Positions 51,346-61,143 of a stretch of DNA of 64,000 bases are shown in pieces (positions within the stretch are counted from its first letter, which is position 1; each line of letters opens with the position of its first letter). Under the pieces are notes generated by a model, which saw only the letters and a list, made by a program, of their open reading frames with translations, was not told where the DNA came from and did no database searches. The stretch lies in the NCBI RefSeq assembly GCF_019578655.1, contig NC_063265.1, positions 19,516,285-19,580,284 on the forward strand, given 5' to 3'. Position numbers and translations under genes: made by a program. Source of the stretch: Ricinus communis. Its lineage: Eukaryota; Streptophyta; Magnoliopsida; Malpighiales; Euphorbiaceae.

Positions 51346-53090
51346 ATATTTTATATTTCTTTTTATATATGGAAGGATCAGTTAACCATGGACTATACAA
51401 CAGTCATTCTCTTTTACTTAAAGTCGAAAATTTATCTAATGTGAAGGAGATGACTGAAACTCGGGATCCCTAAATTCTAAGAGCAAATACTCTTGCCAAC
51501 TACTATTTATATTTAAATATAAATAAAAATACTCTTTATATAAGTTTATATATGTGTGGTTTTATTTTTTTAAGAAAAGAAAATACTGATATACATTTTT
51601 TAATAATATTAGTTTATTTGTCTGAGCAGTCCATTTGGTATCTCTGTCGTGCAATGGTTTTTTGTTTTTCTTGATTGGTCTTTTCTTTTCTTTTATACAT
51701 TTTATCTGTTTTAGATTTATACTAAGAGACAGTACTTTTGGACTATATGGCTAACCCTTTCAAGAGAGCAGATTGAATAAAATCTAATTTTGAGTTAGTA
51801 TCCTTTTAAATTAAATACTCTCAATCCGTAAGATAAAAATTAAATTTTTATTTAAAATATTTGTTTATATAAATTAATATCAAATTAAATACATATAATA
51901 ACAATCCAATAAACAAAATAATCAATAATATGTTATATAAAATGATAAAATTAATTTATTAATTAATATATTAATTATATTTATATAATTAATATTAAAA
52001 ATATATTAATATTTTTAAATTAAAAATTATTATTTAATTAGATAGTAACTTATTAGCTACCATATTATTTTTTAGAATTAGAATTATCAGTATAATTAAC
52101 ATAATAATATATTAATTAAGAAAAATAATAAAAAAATAAAATTATAAATTAATATAATACCTATATGTCAAAGATAAACATATTTTCTAAAATAAATATA
52201 TATCTCGATATATATATATATATTTTAGAGATGGAAATGCAGATATCTAGATTTATTAGAATTATTGAATTTTAATTTACTATTTTCAAGGATTATACTT
52301 ATTATTTAATTATAGATATAAATTATTAATTGAGATGAATGTGTAGTTTCTATGTGAGACCTAGCAATGAACATGAGAATCTAAATTTTTTCTGAATATT
52401 TCTCATATTAATAGGCCACCAATAGGTCCTACATCTCATGATCAAGAACAACCTTCAATTTTTCTTTTTCTGATTAAAAAGGTCCATCAAAATTAAAATT
52501 CTTTTAACAAAAAAAAAATGTATTAAGAACAACACAATCTTTCTAGTTGTACTAAGAGCAACCCAGAATAGATCTAATACAACATTTTGTATACCTTTTT
52601 CCTTACTCCTTCACTCTCTTTCCTTTTCTTTTCAAGAGGAAAAGAAAAACTTTGTAAAGACATGACTCCACTTCCCCCACCCACCCTTGTAACCAATGAC
52701 ATGTGCAAGGGTGATGGGTGTGGGGGAGAGCCACTTTTTAGTGATTGGCATCCTTATGACCACCACAGCACAAAGAAAAATAAAAAGCAATTGAGATTTC
52801 ACTGTGGAATCTCCATTGATTGAGATTGAGCTCTCTCTTTATTAGACATGCATCATGACCTTTGTATCATGGATTGTCTCACCTGCTTGGGGCATTAAGG
52901 GTCCCCTCCCACCCTATTTTTCTTTCTATTTTTCACTGTTGAAATTTGAGGACTGAATGTGTTTGTTAAAATGTGTGAGTGACTTTATCATTTTCTTTTT
53001 GTCTTCTTATATTTAATTTTGAGCTCCAAATCACACATCTAATTGGGGTTGTTAAGTTAGAATCTTGGATTTTATGACAATTGTATTTGC
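51346..53090. other. Interior of the inverted-repeat pair, no gene recognised
   Basis: 51480-52340 is very AT-rich. 52350-53090 is more balanced, with stretches such as CCCCCACCCACCC and GGTGTGGGGGAGAGCC; it looks like unique genomic DNA and not like the arms. The 78-aa frame at 52587-52823 has no recognised domain. Confidence 0.4.
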
Positions 53091-53092
53091 TA

Positions 53093-53215
53093 TTGCTGCT
53101 AATCACTTGTCTTAGTGGCAAGGAGGCGCCCAAAGCAACTCGGTTTGAGTCCTTCTCTCCTGTAAAATGTGAATCCCTTTCCCTTGTAAATAAAAATATG
53201 TATATGATTCCATGT
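53093..53215 (+). mobile_element. Candidate tRNA-derived SINE
   Basis: Contains an A-box-like TTAGTGGCAAGG (53112-53123) and a B-box-like GGTTTGAGTCC (53142-53152) at the spacing of a tRNA promoter. They are followed by a short non-tRNA body and AT-rich 3' end (TTGTAAATAAAAATATG). It does not fold as a functional tRNA. No target duplication was identified. Confidence 0.45.
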
Positions 53216-53284
53216 CTTCACCTAGTCCTAGGTGGATTTTCATTTTTATGGTGATATAGCCCACCGCCTATTAGAGTTCCTTTA

Positions 53285-54099
53285 TATTTTGAAAAAATAT
53301 TTAAAAAATATTTCATGAAACACTATTTTTTTTAAAAAAAATTATTCTTACAACTAATTTTCAAAATCTTTCCTGACTTTTTTTATTTTTTATTTATATG
53401 ATTTTTTTTTTAAAATTTTATCAGAAAAAAGATACTAAAAGATACGGAGAAAATATTATTCTTAACTTGTTGGATAATGAAATCAGTTTTTATTTTGTAC
53501 CTTTTTTATTTTTTTAAAATTTGATTAAAAAAGTTACTAAAACATACAAAAAATTTATTATCTTAACTTGTATTATTGTAAATTGTTTATACAATTTTTT
53601 TCAGAAAAAAACACTAAAAATTATATATGCAAGATACCGAAATAATATTATTTTAACTTATATTATTGTAAAATTATTTTTATTTTTTATTTATTTTTTA
53701 TCTTTTTCAGAACTTTATCAAGAAAAGATTACTTAAAATATAACTAAAAGATACTAAAATTTATTATTTATCTTTGTGATTGGTATTCATGAAGTAAATG
53801 ATATTACATATTTTTTTTATAGCAATTAGTGTGTTTTGATGGCATGAAAATATGAGTTTCAAAATATATATTATAATATACAGTTAAAATACATGAACAT
53901 GTAATTAAACTAAAACTAAAAGAGCTATTTAAAGATAGCAAAAATATATTAAAAAGGATAGCAAAAATATATTAAAATGCACTTCCGATAAAAATTGTAT
54001 AAATAATATATTTTCAAATTTTAAGTCGTTAAAAAAGAAAAATCTAGCCGTAAAAATAAAACTTTGCTTCCCATTTCCGTTATACTTGTAAAACCCCCC
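53285..54099. mobile_element. Right arm of the long inverted repeat
   Basis: Reverse complement matches 47897-48855 along most of its length, including the outer end (GGGTTTTACAAGTATAACGG versus GGGACATTTATAAAAGTACG) and the inner end (ATAGTGTTTCATGAAA versus ACGGTGCACCATGAAA). Together the arms enclose 4.4 kb. The nine bases flanking each outer end do not match, so the exact limits are uncertain. Confidence 0.65.
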
Positions 54100-56756
54100 A
54101 AAAAGTATGCATATGACTAGTTATTTGAATCTTGTTTGTACTATAATCATAGAGGCTTGTGATGGCCCATGGGCCGGCTTGGACCATGATGTGCTCTTTT
54201 GCGGGCCAGCCTAGTGAAGGTTGCTCATTGCATTCTGATCAATTTTTAGATAAAAGCATGTGATTCGTTTGTATGTGCGGTTCATTGCACCATAGCTTAG
54301 ACAATAATATCTTTTGCATCCTTTTACCTAATTTACTTTTCAAAAAATACTTGCCTGCTCTTTATATATCAAATGCAATTAATATTTAACATATGATACA
54401 TTATGTAATGCATTAGGAAGATACTTTATTATATGTCAAATATCCATTCATTTTGGTGCATAAAAAGAAGGCAAAATTTCAAAAATATGGGAAATGAGGT
54501 AGTTTTTATCAAAAATATTGTGTCCCAAAATTTATTACAAAAATACTCCACTTCTTAAAAGTAATATTAAAAGTACCTGAATTTTTGAAACTGATATCAA
54601 AAAGACCTGATCTTTAGAAACAAAGCATAAAATCTAAAAAGCAAAGCATAAATCAACAAAAATCTATTGGGTTAAATAAAAAATAAATAGATCAATAAGA
54701 CTTTATTTCAAGAATTGATTTTAAAGCCAAAATCGACAACTATATTCAAAAAAAATAAAAGAAAATGCCAGTTTCATATCTTTAAAATAAAATTATAAAT
54801 CTCATAAAGTTACTTTATTTTTAAAAAAAAAATTATTTGTTTTGGTTGATTTTCAATTAATATTTATGCACTCGATATATTTACAGGAGTTTCGATGATG
54901 ATTAATCAATTCGAGTTGATTTCAAAAGATCAAATCTGAAAAGAAAAATAAAAAGCAAACCTATAGATATTGTTGATCTGTTATAAGAAAAAAAAAATCA
55001 ACATACTCGAAATAAACAAAAACAAGTTGATTTATCGTAAAACAAAACCAAAAAACAACATAAGTGAAGGTAAACTATAACATAACCAAAAATAAACCAA
55101 AAAATGAATACCGTGAATAAAAATATTGATTTGTTATTAAAAAAAATACAAAAAATAACATATTGCTATATAACCATAGCATGACAGAAAATAAAACAAA
55201 AATGCTAATTTGTTGTGAAAATAAACTAAAAATATTAAATCATTGTTAAAATAAACCAAAAAATAACATACTTAAAGATAAATTATAGCATATAATAAAA
55301 AATAAATTAAATTTTATATATTTTGAAATAAAAATATTATTTGTAGCAAAAGATAAACCAAACGTAAACAGAAAAATAATAAAAATCAAATATAATATAT
55401 ATATGGCATGCAATATAACATATGGCACATCAAATTATTTCATTATCTAATACAAATGACATAATAAAAGGACACATGACATGCATGTAAAATGCCCCAC
55501 TAAAAACATTTAAAGAAAATGTCACACATGACACGGCATGCATGCAAAAATAAAGATTATTTATTATATTTGCATTGTAACACCATAAAATCTAAATATT
55601 GATGATAATTCCTTTGGTTGGAGTAGATGATAGTTGAAGCATCATTAGATAAAAAAAAAATGAAATCAACAATTTTATTGTGCACGAGTGGAATAATTTA
55701 TTGTCAAGTGTGACTTTTGTTTAATCTCCTAGACAACCCTCTTGAATGGCAAAATCTGTTGCTATATTGAGACTACAAGATTGATTCTAAAGCCTTTTAG
55801 AAAGTAAAGACAATATCTTGTTTTTATTGTTTTTCATTCTTTACGGGGGAGAATGGTGCTTTTCATGATGTAATAAAAAGGAAATATTGATATAAAAAGT
55901 TGTTAAATTTACAAGTTATAGATGTTTTTCATATTTTAGAAGTGGCACTTATTTATTCTTTTCCTCATATGTTCTTCTTTCTTGATCATTTTTCTGATTC
56001 TTTGTCCGTTGAATAGACCTTTGGCATCAATCCTTTGACCTCAACATCTCAACCCATTAAAAAAGGAATAAAAAATAAAAAAATACTGTAAAAAAGAAAG
56101 AAAAAAAAAAGAACATATAAAAAAATACGATACTGTAAAAAAGAAATAAAAATAAAAAATATCAAGTTTTGTGAAATTTTCTCTAAAAAGAATAGTGGCG
56201 AAGTCAAGTTGTACTTGAGGAGGATAATTGCCTCTCTTTTTTTGTTTTCTGAAATAAAAAGAGTACCCCTGAAGTTTATAAATAAATTCAATTATATCCT
56301 TACAAAATTATAATTGATTCTTTATCATCGCCTTCCTTATTTTTTTCAATAAAAATGGTTGTTATTTTGTCTTTTTTATTTAAGTTCAAATTCTGGCTTC
56401 CCATTTTGAAGAGAGGAAAGAACTTGGCGAAGTCAAGTTCAACTTATGATGACAAATTCTGACTTTCCATTTTGAAATGGCCTTTTTTTTTTAAAAAAAT
56501 ATGAGGGTCATATTTGGGTCGAAAAAGCTTGAGGGTCCAATGTGACAAAATGACTATATATTAAGGTTAAATATAAACTTTTCACTAAAATTTTTAATTT
56601 TTTTATAATATTATTTGTCATCGTAAAAAATTTACGCTTATTCAAATGTATTGTTTCTCCCTCGTCCCTTTTTCTATTTTTTATTTGTTTATTTCTTTTC
56701 TTTATCTCTTCAACTATGAATTAAATTTTAAATAAATTTTAAATTCATTTTTGTAT
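54100..56756. other. AT-rich repeat-rich spacer
   Basis: At 54990-55330 a loose tandem array of units containing AAAATAAACCAAAAAATAACATA and AAATATTGATTTGTTATT-like segments repeats about four times. At 56196 and 56425 the phrase TGGCGAAGTCAAGTT recurs about 230 bp apart. No coding region is seen. Confidence 0.45.
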
Positions 56757-57917
56757 CGGCCAAATGTACAACTAAGCCCTTGAACCATACTTTTTGGACC
56801 ACTTGAGCAATTCATATCCTTTTTGTTCTGAATAGGAACATTTTCTTTTGAAACGACATATACGAGCCCTTCTGCTACTTTATGTCTAACAGTTGTTAAT
56901 ATTTGATGTGTATAAATGGAACTCCATTTAAATAAGTGGAGATGGCAATTATTGCCATTTTATGGACTAAGTTAAAAACTAAAAATAAATAAGAGGATAC
57001 GGTCAGAATCTCGACAGTAATGTCTCTCTTAGATTCTCCAGTCTCCCTACTAGTGCTTGCTGCCCTTCCTTAAGCCATAGAAAATAGGTTTAGAAATTCG
57101 AACGCTTTGCCCTACTAGGATGAATGGAAAAGCCCTTAAACTGTAAAAGTTACAAATATCTGCACTGTCTTCTCCATGTAGAGAGAGAAAGTGTAGGGAC
57201 AAACTATTTTTACTATTATCATGTTATTTTGAGCATTTTAGCATTTTTATAGGTATGCACACATAATTTTTCAATAAATATCCTTCATTCTTTTCTATTT
57301 TTTTAGTTTCATCTAACACCATCTTTTCTTGTACTTCAAAAAAAAAATCTCATACCATTGGTTAAGGCTTAAAACCTTACCATAACACAAATGCACCAAA
57401 GGAAATGGACTTATATTCTTCCCAAGAAAGTCCATAAACTTTTTCCACGGTTCTTGACAAGTCCTTCATGCTCCTCGTATTCAATGATTAATTAAGAAAT
57501 ATCATTTGATGCCACCAAAAAATTAAACTTATCTACGACTCAATAGTAAGTTAAAACTGAGAGGAAAGAAAATAAAAAAGTATTTGGCAAAAAAAAAAAT
57601 TTTACTATGTAATTATATCTTTCTCCGTAGAGAAGACGATGTAAATGAATAAAACTATTTATAGATTTAATTCTTTTTTTATATATTTTTAATTTTCAAA
57701 TTAATCCACAAAATCGGTATAATTGTCTATCTCCACTTATTTAAACGGCCCCCTTATGGACTTCATCGAATACTAACAGATGTTAAGACATAAAATAACG
57801 GAAGGGCTAGTATGTACCGTTTTTAAAAGAAAAAATTTGTATTAAGGACAAAAATAATATGAAGGGCTCAAGTGGCCCACTAAAGATAGTTCAGGGGCCT
57901 GGATGTACCTTTGTCAG
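56757..57917. mobile_element. Non-autonomous Mutator-like element with about 190-bp inverted ends
   Basis: The left 200 bases and the reverse complement of the right 200 bases align throughout. Shared landmarks in order: CAAA-GTACA, AAGCCC/AGGCCCCTGAAC, GGNCCACTTGAGC, TTTTCTTTTRAAAAC, ACATACNAGCCCTTC, TTTATGTCTAACA/TTAACA, and TTTAAATAAGTGGAGAT. Flanks TTTTGTAT (56749-56756) and TTTTATAT (57918-57925) could be a target duplication with one change. The interior of about 770 bp has no ORF of note. Long inverted ends and this size suit a Mutator-like or foldback non-autonomous element. Its right end lies only 140 bp from the stop codon of the DTW gene. Confidence 0.8.
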
Positions 57918-58057
57918 TTTTATATCTCACTATATAAGAAAGCTTATTAAAAAAATTATTTGTAAATAAAATAATTTGTTAAATATTTAAACCAAAAACA
58001 ATGTAAGATAATAGAATTGATTGTAATACAAAAACAGTCTCTCCGTAAAATTCTCTT

Positions 58058-58807
58058 TCACTCTTTGCTTCGGCTGTCCATTATTTGCTTGCTTTTCTTC
58101 AAAACCTTGGGCCTGGGCTTCATAGGCTTCAAAAACTGGGCCTGCAATCTAACCATCTCTCTCAAAACCCTAATCAATCTTTCCTCGATCACCGGCCCAT
58201 TCTTCTCCACCGCCCCTAACCACCGCGCCACCGCCTCCAACGTACTGACGCAGCCACCACACGGCTCCTTTCTCAACACCAGCTCTGACTTGTATATGCT
58301 CCCACCTTCCAAATTTTCATCAAAACCGTCCAGACACACCCTTGTTGCAAATTTACTCAAATACCCCTCGCTCGCACTTACCATCTCTTTCGCATGCTTC
58401 CACGTGGCATCAAATGCGATTAAAACCACAGGGGTATTTTCGGTAATTTTTATTTTAGTAATTGTTTTTTTGAGCTCGGATAGTGTTAGGGCGGGTGAGG
58501 TAGACGTTGGAGGGAAGAGGTAGAAAGTGGCGGCGGTGGCCGGAGAGGGGGGTTGGAGGAGGTTAGGGGTGAGGCGGCGGGCGGTGAGGGCGGTGGCGTG
58601 GAGGAGTGATTTGGTGAGTAGAGGTGTAGTGGAGAGCTTGTGGTGAGACTCGTGTGGATGTTGGACTATTAGGATTTGTGTAGTTGTTGGGATTGGTGGG
58701 ACCGGAATGACGTGGCAGAGACAGACTGGAAGTGGGCGGTCGCAGTTGTCGCAGATTGAACGACGCGGCCGTTGCGACGGCGGAGATGTATCTGGTTCTA
58801 CTTCCAT
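58058..58807 (-). CDS. DTW-domain protein, tRNA acp3U transferase family
   Basis: Intronless, 249 aa. The N-terminus has a zinc-ribbon-like Cys set (C19, C22, C29, C31 in CDNCDRPLPVCLC), then LIVQHPHE (46-53), and the signature FDATW (132-136, with D133, T135, W136), the D-x-T-W motif that names the family. The later block LVLRKEP...STLEAVARWLG (176-198) is also typical. DTWD2/TapT proteins install the 3-amino-3-carboxypropyl group on uridine in tRNA using S-adenosylmethionine. The tail is basic (KPRPKVLKKSK), plausible for RNA binding. The gene lies head-to-head with NTAQ1; the two start codons are 190 bases apart. From memory, it corresponds to Arabidopsis At2g41750. The coding region is much more GC-rich at its 5' end than its surroundings. 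Confidence 0.93.
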   Translation of the reverse strand: MEVEPDTSPPSQRPRRSICDNCDRPLPVCLCHVIPVPPIPTTTQILIVQHPHESHHKLSTTPLLTKSLLHATALTARRLTPNLLQPPSPATAATFYLFPPTSTSPALTLSELKKTITKIKITENTPVVLIAFDATWKHAKEMVSASEGYLSKFATRVCLDGFDENLEGGSIYKSELVLRKEPCGGCVSTLEAVARWLGAVEKNGPVIEERLIRVLREMVRLQAQFLKPMKPRPKVLKKSKQIMDSRSKE

Positions 58808-58997
58808 TGATTACTATTTTCTCCTCTAGGGTTAACTGGAAGTGGACAAATGACGATGACTTAGGAGGACAATGCGACAAACGCGATGTCGTTTGTGGAG
58901 TTTTTAAATGGAGAAGAGAGAACGGTGTCGTTTTCCTTCAAAGAAGGGTATATAACTGGAGTGATGGTAGGTTAGGGAGAATTAGTTAGAAGGGAAG
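58808..58997. promoter_or_regulatory. Compact bidirectional promoter, DTW gene / NTAQ1
   Basis: The 190 bases between divergent start codons must hold both promoters and both leaders. For NTAQ1 a TATA-like TATATAA lies at 58949-58955, 43 bases before its ATG, implying a leader of perhaps 15-20 bases. No TATA box is evident for the DTW gene. Confidence 0.7.
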
Positions 58998-61143
58998 ATG
59001 GCGAGTTCGAAGACGAAAGTAAGCGAAGTGGATGTATCTCAATTCGATCACACTCCATTTTACTGGTAAACTTTTAGCTCACTTTGTAAATTTTTCTGAA
59101 TATTTGGGCAATTTGGTAAACATATTTTGCTTGCTTTTTCTTGATATGATGATGTTATGTTTATATAATTATACAGTGAGGAGAATGTGTACTTTGTCTG
59201 CAAGAAACTGTGCCAGAATGGAATGGCAGATGCTGAGGGATCTGATCTCTTTGTGGCTTTCATTTCCAATGAGAAGAAGCAGGCATGTCTGCTGTGCTTT
59301 GCTATGGTTTTCTTTTATTATGAAATGTACACTTCATTTTTCCTTTAGTATTCGACCTTGTACTACTTTAATGTCATAAGAATTGGGCTTGAATTTTGAA
59401 TTTATATATAGGTTCCTTTGTGGCATCAAAAAGCTAGTAAGAGAGCAGATGGAGTCATCCTTTGGGATTATCATGTTATTTGCATTCAGGTGAGACATAT
59501 TTTGTATAATGATTGCTATTGGAAATCGTATTTACTTGATTAATCTTAGATTTAATTTGTTTCTTTAATCTTTTTCCTTTTGCATTGCTAAATGTATCTT
59601 ATTCAATATACAGAGAAAAAGAGACGGTCATTTAGTATGGGATTTAGATTCGAGTCTTCCCTTTCCTTCTCCTTTGGCTTTATATGTATCTGAATCCATC
59701 CGTCCAGATTTTAAGCTCTTTTCTGACTACCAGAGGTAATTTAATCGCTTGTTATGAAATTCGCTTCTGTGATCAGCATCTTGTTACATAATCACAAGCA
59801 TTGTAACAAATTGCTCCTGGATTATGCATCAAATGCAAATGTTTATGATGGTATACAAAAGCTGCTTACTTATCAGAAATTTCTCTGTTTCCCTAGACCC
59901 GTGAGCATGTCATGGCTTTTGCCCTTCTGCTGCGTAGCTTGAAATTGAGCAAGCTTATTTTGAAAAAAAAAAAAAAAATTGAAAAATAGCTTTTCATAAT
60001 ATGAAGAACTGATAATTAAGTATTAAATCATCCAATTTAGAACTTTTTTTGGTATTAGGTTCTTTCGGGTCGTGCATGCCCCATTATTCCTCCGTTACTT
60101 TGCATCGGATAGAAGACATATGAGAGATTCTTCTGGGAACTGGATAGCTCAACCTCCTGCTTACGAACCAATAGTAGCTAAAGGCAAGTAACTGAAAAAA
60201 AAAAGATATAGAAACCTGTGTCTGTTCATTTTAACAAGTCTGTTCAGTGATAATAATGTTTGCCTTATTCTCCTTGATTATTGTATGTTGTGTTTATATA
60301 GATGCAGATGGTTGAAGTATGATTTACTTTGATGTTGCTAGTCTTTTTTTTTTTTCCTATTCTTGTTGACATGTACTTAGAATAGAGAAAATACATTCTC
60401 CTACAACCAAGCTCAACTTTGGTAGTCAATTAAGCAGAACAGAGACTGTCTGCTTCTTTAGCATTTCCTTGGGATGCATCTACTTTTCTGGGGGTGAATT
60501 TTCTCCTATTTTTCATCTCAATTTTTGGTTATGATGTGTTTTTATTCTGTGATCTCATAAATAAATGTTCAATGAAGTGACTCTATCAACTAATTAGAAC
60601 CTGGGAGAATTGTATGTTTATATAGTTCAGAAAAGACCTTCCACATGCAAAGAAAAAGATGAGAGTAGGATTCACATTTACTTGTGTTTGAACATGCCCT
60701 AGTGCTCAAGAGAGTTAGCATGAACCTGGAGAGCTTTTTGTTAATTTTTTTTTTTAATTCTGTGGTAGAACTTTGTTTAATATGATAAGAATGGCAAAGC
60801 ACTTCCGCACACATATGGACAAACTAAGATATCTTCATATGGATATCGCTTTCAGAATGAATTAATTTAGCTTTTGAGGTTGAGCTAGGATCCTTCTAAG
60901 ATAATTAATTTGAAAATTTGGAAGTCCATCATTGCACATTTATGCTTTGAATTTTCTTTTCATTTTCCTGCATGTATTTTTGCAGATGGGACTCTGCACA
61001 ACTTGAATGAATATAATGAGATCAAGGCATCTAATGGGTCAGCGAATGCAGGACTTGACTCGATCAAATTACTTTTCACTGAAAAACATGGTGTGGTGAT
61101 AAGTGACAGTCAGCTGGAGGAATTCTTTTCCAAAATCTCTTGA
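58998..61143 (+). CDS. NTAQ1: Protein N-terminal glutamine amidohydrolase
   Basis: Six exons: 58998-59065, 59177-59282, 59412-59489, 59614-59735, 60059-60183, 60986-61143; 218 aa. NTAQ1 deamidates N-terminal Gln to Glu, the first step of the Arg/N-degron route for such proteins. The catalytic triad is present: Cys23 (in FYCEENVY, codon split by intron 1), His79 (WDYHV, the family signature) and Asp94 (VWDLDS). The length is normal for the family (about 205-220 aa). Introns 2 and 5 begin with GC: CAG|GCATGT at 59283 and AAG|GCAAGT at 60184. Using nearby GT sites instead shifts the frame and meets stops, so the GC donors are required. Shares a short divergent promoter with the DTW gene; Arabidopsis At2g41760 is the remembered counterpart. 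Confidence 0.95.

Noticed and set aside
52587..52823. 78-aa ORF with several Cys and His
   Set aside because: The Cys/His spacing fits no zinc-finger family, and there is no homologous block known to me.
53101..53160. Functional tRNA gene
   Set aside because: Promoter boxes are present but no acceptor or anticodon stems form; better explained as SINE.
58563..58989. Overlapping ORFs in other frames around the DTW start
   Set aside because: The DTW frame has the family motifs throughout; the others are GC-rich shadows or promoter sequence.
60182..60188. GT donor (GCAA|GTAACT) for NTAQ1 intron 5
   Set aside because: Using it shifts the frame and meets a stop soon after the junction; the GC donor at 60184 restores the conserved [11 protein letters not shown].
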